From NCBI GenBank assembly GCA_019358875.1, contig JAHHIF010000016.1, forward strand, positions 62,001-126,000: a stretch of 64,000 bases of DNA, written 5' to 3'. Every line of letters begins with the position of its first letter. Position 1 is the stretch's first letter. This DNA is from Symplocastrum torsivum CPER-KK1. Its GTDB lineage: Bacteria; Cyanobacteriota; Cyanobacteriia; Cyanobacteriales; Coleofasciculaceae. The notes beneath the pieces are model-generated. The model was not told the DNA's origin. It worked only from the letters and a program-made list of their open reading frames with translations, and did no database searches. Shown one piece after another: positions 1 through 8,500 of this stretch. A program made the position numbers and the translations under genes.

Positions 1-851
1 ACATTTTTTGCATCCCCTTTGAGTAAACGTTCAATCGCATTCCAGTCACCCAAATCATCCCAACCAAATGACGCAGGAAGAACATAAGCAAGTTGCGTCT
101 TCTCCATCAAGGCGTAGTCGATACTCTTTTTCGCGAGTTCAGGATAAGCCGCTACACCCTTTTCTTCTAAAGCACCCATGATTTCTGGTGCGTGAGTGCG
201 GAGTTCGTCTAAAACCACCCCAGCCCGGAAAATGAACATCCCACTATTCCAACTGAATCGCCCTGTTGCCAAAAATGATTCAGCCGTCTCACGGTCAGGC
301 TTTTCGGTAAATCGACTGACTTTGTAAACTGGCAACCCACCAAATGTCCCTGTCTGTTCGCCTTGTTCAATGTAGCCGTAACCTGTGGAAGGATAGCCTG
401 GAGTAATCCCCAACGTTACAATCGCTGCCTCAGAGGACGCTAGTTGAGCCGCCGCATTGATCGTTTGTTGAAAAGCGACTTGGTCTTCAATCCAGTGGTC
501 AGCCGGAAAAAAGCCCACCACAGCATCTTCGCCATACGTCCGGGCAATCTCAAGCGTTGCCCAGGCAACGGCTGGTGCTGTATCACGTCCCTCCGGTTCC
601 GCCAGTAAATTTTGCGACTTTAGCTGAGGTAGCTGTTCTTGCACCCCTTGAGCGAGTAGAGCAGACGTTACGACCCACAACTTCTCTGGACTTCCAGCCA
701 ATTCACTCAATCGATCAGCCGTTGCCTGTAACAGGCTCTTGCCACTTCCATCCAAACTTAAGAATTGCTTCGGTCTGTGTTTACGGCTCAACGGCCAAAA
801 ACGCTCCCCTTTTCCACCAGCAAGAATCACGGGTATGAGGGATTTGTCCAT
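1..851 (-). CDS. manC: Mannose-1-phosphate guanylyltransferase (3' end outside window)
   Basis: This gene reads leftward from an ATG at 851 and runs off the window, so only about 283 N-terminal residues are visible. The enzyme makes GDP-mannose from mannose-1-phosphate and GTP for polysaccharide and glycan synthesis in the cytoplasm. The N-terminus carries the nucleotidyltransferase motif GGKGERFWPLSR at residues 11-22, followed by PKQFL. Further on are FFPADHW, the FTEKPD substrate motif, and WNSGMFIF. These are the hallmarks of the NTP-transferase domain of this family. Whether a C-terminal isomerase domain follows cannot be seen. The assignment to the mannose-specific rather than a glucose-specific enzyme rests on the FWPLSR and PKQFL motifs and is strong. 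Confidence 0.88.
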   Translation of the reverse strand, partial: MDKSLIPVILAGGKGERFWPLSRKHRPKQFLSLDGSGKSLLQATADRLSELAGSPEKLWVVTSALLAQGVQEQLPQLKSQNLLAEPEGRDTAPAVAWATLEIARTYGEDAVVGFFPADHWIEDQVAFQQTINAAAQLASSEAAIVTLGITPGYPSTGYGYIEQGEQTGTFGGLPVYKVSRFTEKPDRETAESFLATGRFSWNSGMFIFRAGVVLDELRTHAPEIMGALEEKGVAAYPELAKKSIDYALMEKTQLAYVLPASFGWDDLGDWNAIERLLKGDAKN

Positions 852-893
852 AGCTTGCTTCTGCCTACTTATTTTTCTGCTATATCCTAGCTT

Positions 894-926
894 TTGGTTG
901 TTGGTTGATTGTTGGTTGTTGTTTGT
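894..926. repeat. Heptamer tandem repeat (STRR), TTGGTTG type
   Basis: Degenerate tandem copies of TTGGTTG/TTGTTGG lie in the spacer just upstream of the manC start. The same unit in the opposite orientation (CCAACAA) recurs at 8466-8498, 11738-11777 and 15125-15170, and inside several coding regions. Confidence 0.75.
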
Positions 927-1004
927 AATCCACTATGGACATATTGCAAGACATCAAACTGTCCTTCAAGTGACTAATAACCAACAATCTTTTTTCCAGC
1001 CACC

Positions 1005-2237
1005 TTACACTTTTTCCTTCGGTGGTGGCGTGATCCGGAGCTTGCTCAGACCTTGATCGATTTCTCTTAGAAGTTCAAAATCCTCCTCAGGTAGGGAGTT
1101 ACTTTTACTCTCATCTGCAATAGGTTTCTTCTCAAGAAAGGCAAACGCTTGCCGAAACTGATGTGGGTTTGCCTCAATCGGTGAGTCAAAGTGGCAGGGA
1201 ACAATTCGTTGAAAATCCCAACTTGCTACCTTGTCAGCCCAGTTGATGGTTTCCTTCGGCGCTCGGTTGAGAATGAGTGTTTGCAGAATTGGTGCAACGA
1301 ACAGACGCCCACCGCCTCGCAGTGCGTCAAACGATCGCTTCCAATCTTCCTTCCATTTGAAGGGAAACCAGCCGAAATACGCTTTCCTTGTCCGATTTGG
1401 AGCTTTGAGGGCATCACGAATCGACTGACCTAGTTCGATCGCCCCGATCGCACTCGGTTGGAAGTAAAACGCAAATAGTGAGATACGCTGCCATCCCTTA
1501 CGGCGGCTTGCCTCACTATCCTCTACGACATCGAATGCATTGTCCTTTGCGTGGAACAGTAAGGGGTATGGGTCAAGTTGAACAATTGCGGGTGGCTCCT
1601 CTGGCACACAAAGCACAGAGTCTGTGACGAGTAGTGTACGCGATCGCTTGTGGAAGAATGCCACTTCCTCAAACCGTCCTGGCCCAAGTTCGATGGGGCC
1701 AAGTATCGCATAGTCAAATTCATTAGCAAAAGGGGCTTTTGTACTGTCTTCCGGAAGTACGTGAGTGCGTTTCTTCGGGAAGCCAAGCCAGCTCAAGGGA
1801 AGGTTTAGTGGGAAACTCCACTGGTTCGGGGCTACAAAAACCTGTGCATTCGGAAATCGTCTTGCAAAAGGGCCAACGAAGACTTTGTGTTCTATTCCAG
1901 AGATTGTTGGCAGGATGATGTACTTGACATCACCGTGCTGTGCTACTAACTCATTGACAAGCCGTATGCACTCTTGCGTTGGTGCAACAGGCGCATAGAT
2001 GAGAAGCCCCCCCGATTCGAGCTTAATAACCGTCATGCGAATTGGCACGACGACGTAGAGGATGCCCTGAATTTGGTCAAACGTCCAGACTGTATCCTTA
2101 ACCACTTCTTTGCGAAGTGTCCGCCGGATACCGTAGGGATAGAGCGGTACAGCAAGCCAGAAAGACCATGATAAGTCCCTTGGATGGATGCTCTGTTGTC
2201 CCTGTATTTCCTGCGTATTTATCGTGGTTTTCTCCAC
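1005..2237 (-). CDS. DUF4336 domain-containing protein
   Basis: A 410-residue protein of the DUF4336 family, found in cyanobacteria and plants. The fold is thought to resemble metallo-beta-lactamases, but no reaction is established. Visible family-like stretches are the N-terminal PLYPYGIRRTLRKEV, then IYAPVAPTQEC, YIILPTISGIEHK and TLLVTDSVLCVP, and near the C-terminus IVPCHFDSPIEA. The start is a GTG, with GGGAGG about 11 bases upstream on the coding strand. The first internal Met is at residue 68, so the GTG is needed to keep the conserved N-terminus. It may form a short same-strand series with manC. I cannot assign a substrate. Confidence 0.75.
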   Translation of the reverse strand: MEKTTINTQEIQGQQSIHPRDLSWSFWLAVPLYPYGIRRTLRKEVVKDTVWTFDQIQGILYVVVPIRMTVIKLESGGLLIYAPVAPTQECIRLVNELVAQHGDVKYIILPTISGIEHKVFVGPFARRFPNAQVFVAPNQWSFPLNLPLSWLGFPKKRTHVLPEDSTKAPFANEFDYAILGPIELGPGRFEEVAFFHKRSRTLLVTDSVLCVPEEPPAIVQLDPYPLLFHAKDNAFDVVEDSEASRRKGWQRISLFAFYFQPSAIGAIELGQSIRDALKAPNRTRKAYFGWFPFKWKEDWKRSFDALRGGGRLFVAPILQTLILNRAPKETINWADKVASWDFQRIVPCHFDSPIEANPHQFRQAFAFLEKKPIADESKSNSLPEEDFELLREIDQGLSKLRITPPPKEKV

Positions 2238-2339
2238 GCCACGATGCCCTCCCTAATTCCCAACGCTCACACTATTTTGCTCTAATTTCCAAAAGTTGGG
2301 GTTTATTTAATAGTTGAAATTTACCTCGTGGAAAGAGGA

Positions 2340-2394
2340 AACCCAAGGAGTGATCTTTGGAATCCCCGCACCTTTAGGTCGGGGAGGATGTCAA
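2340..2394 (+). mobile_element. IS200/IS605-type right-end remnant
   Basis: The segment has a terminal hairpin: CCCCG at 2364-2368 and ACC at 2370-2372 pair with GGT at 2377-2379 and CGGGG at 2380-2384, with a one-base bulge at 2369. It is followed by AGGATGTCAA. This hairpin plus GATGTCAA is the usual 3' end downstream of tnpB in cyanobacterial IS200/IS605 elements. Read on the plus strand, the bases before it encode a TnpB-like tail (E-E-T-Q-G-V-I-F). No transposase gene remains, so this is a solo end. It overlaps the 3' end of the neighbouring membrane-protein gene. Confidence 0.55.
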
Positions 2395-3072
2395 AGACAG
2401 CCGCTTCGCAACATATAGAAAAATACCATAGAGTGTAATACTCTCACCCAGCAGTTCTGAAAACTCCTCAACAGCTACCCTCAACTTCTCCACCAAGACA
2501 GGAATTAACTCATCCTGCCGAGAAATTTGACTAACTACTGTCTGGACTAACTCATGCTTTAAAAGCTCTGCGCCGAATCCACCCAAAATAAATATTCCCA
2601 TACCGAGAGCGATAAATGCGATCGCCTTTTGGTGAAAGCGCCAGATTGCAATAAAATCGCGGTAAAACATCACGATTGTTGTTACACCGATGCCGAAATA
2701 AAACGGTAGCCAATCTCGATTAGTGGGTGTGTGAAACAGACGATGAAGCTGAAGATGGATTTTAAATACTTCATCAATCGCCCCGTAGATAAATAAGACA
2801 GCGACAGTCAACAAAAATAATCGAGACAGACGTGGAGATGAGGGAGGCTGAATTATTAGTAAGCTCAATGCAATCAAGCCAACTAGAAGTAGTTGAAAGG
2901 CTTGCAACAAGGATGGAATGGTCATTAATCCATCCATATCAAATAGCGGATAGGCTTTCCCTGTGAAGAATACCCCAGCAAGATAAACCAGTGTGAGTAA
3001 TACTTCTAGCAAAACCAAAACCAAGAGCAGTGAAGTACCAACCGTTTGAACCGCTCTTGGTTTGAATTTCAT
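2374..3072 (-). CDS. Multi-pass membrane protein, unknown function
   Basis: I do not recognise this 232-residue protein. It has about five hydrophobic segments: residues 10-35, 52-75, 83-100, 122-140 and 150-170. A soluble amphipathic stretch follows (about 172-210), and then a last hydrophobic segment near 213-225. The ATG overlaps the uvrC stop codon in an ATGA arrangement (four-base overlap), which implies translational coupling to uvrC. The last six residues, L-T-S-S-P-T, and the TAA stop are encoded by the IS200/IS605-type end. The natural C-terminus has therefore probably been replaced or shortened by a few residues. A role in DNA repair is not implied by the sequence itself. Confidence 0.7.
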   Translation of the reverse strand: MKFKPRAVQTVGTSLLLVLVLLEVLLTLVYLAGVFFTGKAYPLFDMDGLMTIPSLLQAFQLLLVGLIALSLLIIQPPSSPRLSRLFLLTVAVLFIYGAIDEVFKIHLQLHRLFHTPTNRDWLPFYFGIGVTTIVMFYRDFIAIWRFHQKAIAFIALGMGIFILGGFGAELLKHELVQTVVSQISRQDELIPVLVEKLRVAVEEFSELLGESITLYGIFLYVAKRLSLTSSPT

Positions 3073-4946
3073 GGGTGGAAATAATCGTAAATTTCTTGAG
3101 CTAAACGCGAACCGATTCCTGCAACTTCAGCCAACTGTTTTGGAGAGGCTTCTCGAATATAGTCAATCGAGCGAAAATGTGCCAACAGTTGTTTTTGTCG
3201 GTGGAAACCTAAGCCAGCAATTTCATCTAAACGAGAACGACGTAGTTTGTCACTTCGTTGTTGACGGTGGAACGTCACGGCAAAACGGTGTGCCTCATCC
3301 CGTAGACGCCTTAACAACTGCACTCCCGGTTGCTCGGCTTCAGTTGGTAATGGTAGGGATTCCCCAGGAAGGAAGATTTCCTCACGCTGCTTGGCTAAAC
3401 TCACAACGCGCAAGTCTTCCATCAAGTTCATATCTTGCAAGACTTCCACAACTGATGATAACTGACCTTTCCCACCGTCAATCATCACTAAATCAGGCCA
3501 ATCAGAATTTCCGACTCGCTGCAATTGTGGGTCTTCTGCGTACTTACGGAAGCGGCGGCGGATGACTTCGGCAAGACTGGCAAAGTCATCGGAGTGACCC
3601 GATCGCACCTCTGGGTTTTTAATCTTGTAGTGGCGATAGTGCTGTTTTGCGGGTGTGCCGTCAACGAAGACGACTTGAGAGGCAACAGCATTAGACCCTT
3701 GGATATGAGAAATATCGTAGCCTTCAATCCGGTGCGGTAAGTCGGGTAAGTCCACAATATCGGCTAAATCTTGCATTGCCTGGGTATTGCGATCGGCAAA
3801 GCGTTGGGTGCGTTCTAGTTCATAGTTAGCATTGCGCTCGACCATTTCAATGAGTTCGGCTTTGGTTTGCCGTTGGGGAGCAAGTAGGGTAACTTTACGA
3901 CCTTTGCGATCGCTTAAATATTCCGCCAACATATCCATTTCTGGCAACTCATGCTGTACCAACACCTCAGCCGGAATTTCCACTGAGTCAGCCGCTTGGT
4001 AATGCTCCTCTAATACCCGTTGTAAAATTGCGCCGGGAGTCCCTGATTGAGCATCGGCGAAAAATCCCAAACGTCCAACCAAACGACCTGCACGAATCTG
4101 GAATAGCTGAATGCAAGCATGTTGGTTATCAGCCGCAAGCGCGATCGCATCTCGCGAGACGGTATCATCGGGTAAAGAAACTTTTTGATCAGCCCCTAAA
4201 GACTTAATCCCGGCAATTTGGTCACGAATTCGTGCCGCCGCTTCAAAGTTCAAGGATTCAGCCGCCTGATTCATGTTCTCTGTCAGAACATCAATCAATT
4301 CTCCGGTTCGACCTTGGAAGACCATGGCAATCTTTTGGATGGTCTTACGGTATTCTTCTGTTGAAACCAGCTTTTGACACACACCAGGGCAACGTCCCAT
4401 ATCATAGTTCAGGCAAGGACGGTCTTTAAATAACGGTTGTGGACGCTGGCGCATCGGGAAGAGGCGTTTGGCGAGGCGCAGGGTTGTTCGGAGTAAACCT
4501 GCATCAACAAAGGGGCCGTAGTATTTGTCTTTCTCCTTTGCGATACGCCGATTGCGGGTGATGAATATTCTGGGATATTCTTCTGACCAGGTAACGAGGA
4601 CGTAGGGATACTTTTTATCATCCTTGAGCAAGACGTTGAAGTAAGGCTGATGCTGTTTGACCAGATTTGCTTCTAGTGCCAAGGCTTCGGCTTCGGTGTC
4701 GGTGACGATGAATTCGATCTCAACGACTTGTCGCACCATCATCGCAATGCGATCGCTTAATTTCTGCGACTCTCGGAAATAGGAACGAACCCTTGAGCGA
4801 AGTTTCTTGGACTTGCCGATATAGAGAATGCGATCGCTTGAATCCCGCATTAGATAAACCCCCGGTTCTTGGGGAATCTCTTTGAGGCGTTTTTCTAAGC
4901 GGTCTGAATTTTTGACGAGCGTCAGTGTCTTTGCAGAGGTCGTCAC
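3069..4946 (-). CDS. uvrC: UvrABC system protein C (excinuclease subunit)
   Basis: UvrC makes both incisions around bulky DNA lesions after UvrA and UvrB load at the damage, in nucleotide excision repair. The 625-residue length is normal for the family. An N-terminal GIY-YIG nuclease domain covers about residues 25-105, with GVYLMRD, then [21 protein letters not shown] motif that binds UvrB lies near residues 210-245. The RNase H-like second nuclease follows, with [21 protein letters not shown] and DEAHRFA. Helix-hairpin-helix repeats end the protein (about 565-625). The ATG at 4946 begins M-T-T-S-A-K. Downstream, the stop overlaps the start of a membrane-protein gene. Confidence 0.97.
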   Translation of the reverse strand: MTTSAKTLTLVKNSDRLEKRLKEIPQEPGVYLMRDSSDRILYIGKSKKLRSRVRSYFRESQKLSDRIAMMVRQVVEIEFIVTDTEAEALALEANLVKQHQPYFNVLLKDDKKYPYVLVTWSEEYPRIFITRNRRIAKEKDKYYGPFVDAGLLRTTLRLAKRLFPMRQRPQPLFKDRPCLNYDMGRCPGVCQKLVSTEEYRKTIQKIAMVFQGRTGELIDVLTENMNQAAESLNFEAAARIRDQIAGIKSLGADQKVSLPDDTVSRDAIALAADNQHACIQLFQIRAGRLVGRLGFFADAQSGTPGAILQRVLEEHYQAADSVEIPAEVLVQHELPEMDMLAEYLSDRKGRKVTLLAPQRQTKAELIEMVERNANYELERTQRFADRNTQAMQDLADIVDLPDLPHRIEGYDISHIQGSNAVASQVVFVDGTPAKQHYRHYKIKNPEVRSGHSDDFASLAEVIRRRFRKYAEDPQLQRVGNSDWPDLVMIDGGKGQLSSVVEVLQDMNLMEDLRVVSLAKQREEIFLPGESLPLPTEAEQPGVQLLRRLRDEAHRFAVTFHRQQRSDKLRRSRLDEIAGLGFHRQKQLLAHFRSIDYIREASPKQLAEVAGIGSRLAQEIYDYFHP

Positions 4947-5739
4947 GAGGTACTACTTAGATTTTTGGGTCTATCTCTAATGATAGAAAAGGCAGCCTTA
5001 TTTTGTGGTTGAGCTTCCCAACCGTTCAAGAGGCGGTAAACCGTCACAAGGAGACAGCAGTTGACGCTCTACTACAACTGATTACAAACTCCAAGCTCAC
5101 AGTAATACATGCTCGTAGTTCAGCATACTATTTGCCTGAAACCGGTCAGTGAAAATATAGCAATCTTAAATGAGATGCAAATCCCTCTCCCTTGTCAGTC
5201 TTGTTTAGAAATCAAATAGGACTGCTATACTTGTTATTCCTTAATGAAATAATTCTGCTGTTTTACAGGAAGCTAGGAAGGATTGCGGCTGGATTTGGTG
5301 AGGCAATATCTTAATATTTACTTTACAAATCATCTATCAGGACAGGGTAAAGAAATGGAAAAAGCTGAGGAAAGTCATGATCCCTAAATGTTAATGAAGT
5401 TTAACTCTGCCTAAGAGCTTAATCCATTTGAATAAGCTAGAAGAATTTATTCTTCCTTCAGATGGTTCTGAAAGTGACAAAATCAGTTAAAAATAAATAG
5501 TGAGGAAAGAATTTTCTAACTTCGATAAGGACTTTTCTCTAATTGTCGTTGAATAGGAGTGAGAAGAGTAGCCTCCAGTTTGGGTTTATTCAGTCTTTGC
5601 AAAAAGGGTAAACCCTTTGTTACTCCTTCAAATCGAGTTAGTGGATTAAGAGCCACTAGTCAGGGTGTGTTCGTACTACTGCGCTTCTAAGCGCTGGGTC
5701 AGCATTTACAATTCTTCTACACAAAAAAGGAGCGGTGCC
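4947..5739. other. Long spacer between uvrC and the M3 peptidase gene
   Basis: No tRNA or conserved gene is recognisable here. A weak candidate small frame runs from TTG 5009 to TGA 5152 on the plus strand (47 residues). It has no clear ribosome site and I do not call it. A palindrome at 5603-5618, AAAGGGT-AA-ACCCTTT, lies in the leader of the peptidase gene and could be a regulatory dyad or hairpin. The spacer probably carries the divergent promoters of both flanking genes. Confidence 0.5.
5727..5732 (+). promoter_or_regulatory. Ribosome binding site fixing a TTG start
   Basis: AAGGAG at 5727-5732 lies seven bases before TTG 5740. The longer frame starting at GTG 5665 has no such site, and it would add 25 residues unlike the family before the conserved W-N-L-S-D-L-Y. 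Confidence 0.75.
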
Positions 5740-7548
5740 TTGACTCAATTATCCGTTCGTACCAGACTAGATGTTCCTCAGGAATGGAACCTTTCAGACC
5801 TCTACAGAGGCTTTGACGACCCACAACTCAAGCAGGATTTACAAACACTTCAGCAGAAAACCGCAGAATTTCGCCAAAATTACCGAGGTAAAGTCAGCCA
5901 ACTGGCACCAGAAGCCTTTGCTCGGTGCCTACAACAGCTAGAGGCGATATCCACGAAAGCAGACCATCTCATTGCCTTCCCTAGCCTTGTCTTCTGTAAA
6001 GATAGCCGTAACAGTGAGGCGAAGCAATTCCTCAACGACATGAAGGTAGCGCTTACCCGCATTGATAACCAACTGCTGTTCTTTGAGTTGGAATTGCAGA
6101 ACTTAGGCAGTGTTGAGTTTGACAAATTACTCGCGTCACCGAGTTTAAGCAAATACAATCGCTACCTCAACCGCATTGCTCAGTCTCGCCCTCACATGCT
6201 TTCTGAAGAGGTAGAGCAAACCCGGAAGCGTGACAACCTGACAGGACGGCAGGCGTTGATTCAACTGCATTCAGTTCATCTGTGTGAACAGGACTATGAA
6301 CCTGTCAAAACATCTGATGGCAAGATTGTGAAGACTGAGGCTGAACTGGATGCGCTGCTTTATCACCCAGAAGCCGATGTTCGTTACAACGCTTATCGCT
6401 CAGTGCGGCAGGTAATGCAGCAGCACAACACCCTGTATGGCTTTATTCTCAATACAATTGCCCAAGACCACCATTTTGAGAACCAGATGCGGGGTTACCC
6501 CTCAACGTTGCAGAAGTATCTCGTGGTGGATGAAGTATCAGAGGGACTATTCCGTGCCATCATGCAAGGCACAAGCGATCGCTTTGGCTTATTCCAACGC
6601 TATTACCAGTTGAAGGGAGAAGCAATTGGACAAAACGTTCGGACTTGTGATCTCTACGCACCTTGGACAACGAGTAATGAGCGACTACCGTCGATAGACT
6701 ATAGAACTGCTGTCGAGACACTACTAGAAACACTCAGACAGTTCGATGTCTTCTATGCCAACCGTGCAGAGGAATTTTTTGCCCACGGTTGGGTTGATGC
6801 CAAGGTGCGTGCTGGGAAGCGCCGTGGTGAGTCTGAGTTTCCTACCTACGGGAAGCACAATTACCTATCGCTTTCTTATACAGAAGATTACAAGTCGATG
6901 TTTGCTCTGGCGCATGGTGTTGGGCATGGATTACACTTTGCCTTAACAAGCGATCGCCAAACGTATTTCAACAGCAAACCACCAGCGATGTTGGCAGAAG
7001 TTGCCTCAAGCTTCAATGAACTGTTGTTGCTGGACTATCTTCTCAAAAAAGCTGGTGATGACAAGCACCTCCGCCAAGTCTTGCTGACACAACAACTAGA
7101 ACAACAACTCAACCGACTGTTTTGTCAAAGTACGATTAGTCGCTTGGAACTTGCCATCCACGAACACGCCTCCCAAGGCAGTTTTGACCACAACTTTGTT
7201 AATGAACAGTGGATGGAGTTTTATCGAGAACTCTGTGGTGGTGTTGTAGAAGTGCTACCAGAACACCAATACGACTGGGCACGGATTAATTCTATTTTCT
7301 TCAAGCCGTTCTCTAGCTATCAGCACACAGCTTCCAATATTGTCAGTCTGGCTTGTTACCAAAAATACCAACAAACTGGCAAAGACTTCATTCGCGGCTA
7401 TCTGGATTTACTTTCATCTGGGGGAAGCCTGGATCAGGTGGATGCGCTGTCTCAGTATGTTGGTGTAGACATTGACGATTACTCCATTATTCATAGTGCG
7501 CTGGATTATGTTGAAGGTCTGATCGAGCAGTTACAGGAAACGCTTTAA
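5740..7548 (+). CDS. M3 family oligoendopeptidase-like protein, catalytic Glu absent
   Basis: This is a 602-residue protein with the M3/PepF layout. It has the N-terminal W-N-L-S-D-L-Y, a long helical region, the metal site and a C-terminal W-A-R-I segment. Active M3 peptidases have HExxH, where Glu activates the water. Here the codons at 6913-6927 read H392-G393-V394-G395-H396, so both zinc-binding His remain but the catalytic Glu is Gly. The third ligand, E420 in AEVASSFNE, is present. The C-terminal motif, usually P-H-F before F-Y, reads N-S-I-F-F-K-P-F-S-S. The frame is intact and full length, so this is more likely a conserved non-catalytic or altered enzyme than a pseudogene. The TTG start at 5740 is supported by AAGGAG. 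A hairpin follows the stop. Confidence 0.8.
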   Translation: MTQLSVRTRLDVPQEWNLSDLYRGFDDPQLKQDLQTLQQKTAEFRQNYRGKVSQLAPEAFARCLQQLEAISTKADHLIAFPSLVFCKDSRNSEAKQFLNDMKVALTRIDNQLLFFELELQNLGSVEFDKLLASPSLSKYNRYLNRIAQSRPHMLSEEVEQTRKRDNLTGRQALIQLHSVHLCEQDYEPVKTSDGKIVKTEAELDALLYHPEADVRYNAYRSVRQVMQQHNTLYGFILNTIAQDHHFENQMRGYPSTLQKYLVVDEVSEGLFRAIMQGTSDRFGLFQRYYQLKGEAIGQNVRTCDLYAPWTTSNERLPSIDYRTAVETLLETLRQFDVFYANRAEEFFAHGWVDAKVRAGKRRGESEFPTYGKHNYLSLSYTEDYKSMFALAHGVGHGLHFALTSDRQTYFNSKPPAMLAEVASSFNELLLLDYLLKKAGDDKHLRQVLLTQQLEQQLNRLFCQSTISRLELAIHEHASQGSFDHNFVNEQWMEFYRELCGGVVEVLPEHQYDWARINSIFFKPFSSYQHTASNIVSLACYQKYQQTGKDFIRGYLDLLSSGGSLDQVDALSQYVGVDIDDYSIIHSALDYVEGLIEQLQETL

Positions 7549-7558
7549 GGGTGAGAAA

Positions 7559-7581
7559 CAAGGGAGTCACTGGCTCCCTTG
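7559..7581 (+). terminator. Hairpin downstream of the M3 peptidase gene
   Basis: CAAGGGAG at 7559-7566 pairs perfectly with CTCCCTTG at 7574-7581 across a seven-base loop, ten bases after the stop codon. There is no strong T-run, so termination efficiency is uncertain. Confidence 0.55.
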
Positions 7582-7754
7582 CTGCAATTATCTAGCTGAG
7601 TTTGACGGTATTGAGACTCCGCGTTGAGCGAAGGGGCTTGGTACGCTCACGAGTCGTAATGTTTTACAATCGCGTACTCACTGATTGAGTTCATCAGACG
7701 AAATCATGCCTGTATTCGGCAATACTACTGAAAGGTATTGTTTGAGCGATCGCT

Positions 7755-7892
7755 TTAGCTCTCAGGGTCAATAGGCAGAACTCGCGCACAGGCGCCACAT
7801 TTTGGACATACAACTAGAAACTCGTTTGTGAGTGAGTAAATCGTATCGCCAGGGTCATTAAATCTAGTATTAAAATCTATTAGTGCAGTCAC
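7755..7892 (-). pseudogene. Small zinc-ribbon-like frame or gene remnant
   Basis: On the minus strand a frame runs from GTG 7892 to TAA 7755 (45 residues). It contains C-P-K-C-G-A-C-A, a knuckle with the spacing of a zinc-ribbon half, preceded by D-P-G-D-T-I-Y-S-L-T-N-E. The frame stays open upstream of the GTG without another good start, and there is no Shine-Dalgarno. The end falls beside a GCGATCGC site. The composition looks coding, so it may be a short real protein or the surviving part of a longer gene. It is the only coding-like signal in the 7549-7947 spacer. Confidence 0.3.
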
Positions 7893-7947
7893 ATAAAGAA
7901 TTATATCAAGTTTAATCTTTGCGCCTACTTACCCTGGTTTCCTGTCC

Positions 7948-8403
7948 ATGTTGATGTTAGTTTTCTATATCGGTGATGACCGCTATGCCCTTGCTGCTAG
8001 ACAGGTTGTAGAAGTCATTTCTTTAGTAGAGTTAAAAAAATTAGCACGATCGCCTAAATATCTTGCTGGCTTACTGAACTATCGGGGCAAAATTATACCA
8101 GTAATTGATTTATGTCAATTACTTTCAGGAAGTTCATATCAACCTTATTTAAGTACCCGAATCATCATAGTTAACTACGCATTTCATGAAGAGAAATTAT
8201 TCCTGTTAGGAGTGATTGCTGAACGGGTGACGGAAACCTTAGATCTGCAAGAAACGGATTTAATTGAGCCAGATATTAAAACTAGTACAGGCGCTTATCT
8301 TGCAGGAATTCTCACAGATGAGCAAGGAATGATTCAATGTATTCAAGTCGAATCGCTGCTATCAGAATCCCAACAAAGATATTTACTGCCACAATTAGAG
8401 TAG
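7948..8403 (+). CDS. CheW-like scaffold protein (WspB-like)
   Basis: A 151-residue single CheW domain with L-V-F-Y-I-G-D-D-R-Y-A-L at the N-terminus and the family signature G-L-L-N-Y-R-G-K-I-I-P-V-I-D-L near residues 48-62. CheW proteins couple the CheA kinase to receptor arrays at the membrane. It is the first gene of a six-gene chemosensory operon followed by a hybrid kinase. The position matches WspB in the Pseudomonas Wsp system. ATG 7948 is used; an in-frame ATG at 7954 is equally possible. A T-rich repeat with CGTCAGC heptamers follows the stop and may attenuate transcription. Confidence 0.9.
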   Translation: MLMLVFYIGDDRYALAARQVVEVISLVELKKLARSPKYLAGLLNYRGKIIPVIDLCQLLSGSSYQPYLSTRIIIVNYAFHEEKLFLLGVIAERVTETLDLQETDLIEPDIKTSTGAYLAGILTDEQGMIQCIQVESLLSESQQRYLLPQLE

Positions 8404-8410
8404 TTATAGC

Positions 8411-8452
8411 AGAAAGCCGTCAGCCGTCAGCTATCAGCTTTTTTGTTTTCCT
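8411..8452. repeat. CCGTCAG heptamer repeat with T-rich tail
   Basis: A 42-base element just after the CheW stop codon. It matches 45735-45769 base for base, except that here there is one extra CCGTCAG heptamer. It ends in TTTTTTGTTTTCCT and could act as a weak terminator or attenuator. Confidence 0.75.
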
Positions 8453-8465
8453 TGTTTTGTCTAGG

Positions 8466-8498
8466 TAACCAACAACCAACAACCAACTACTAACAACT
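8466..8498. repeat. CCAACAA heptamer repeat forming the cheR leader
   Basis: Tandem CCAACAA-type heptamers end two bases before the GTG start of the CheR gene. No purine-rich Shine-Dalgarno is present in the last 30 bases. Confidence 0.8.
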
Positions 8499-8500
8499 CA

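Noticed and set aside
5009..5152. 47-residue plus-strand frame downstream of the uvrC start
   Set aside because: TTG start, no ribosome site and no recognisable family; kept only as a note in the spacer entry.
5665..5739. GTG 5665 as start of the M3 peptidase
   Set aside because: The added 25 residues are unlike the family and have no ribosome site, while AAGGAG precisely precedes TTG 5740.
4947..5739. tRNA or structured RNA in the long spacer
   Set aside because: No T-loop (GGTTCGA) or cloverleaf arms could be found; only a 16-base palindrome is visible.
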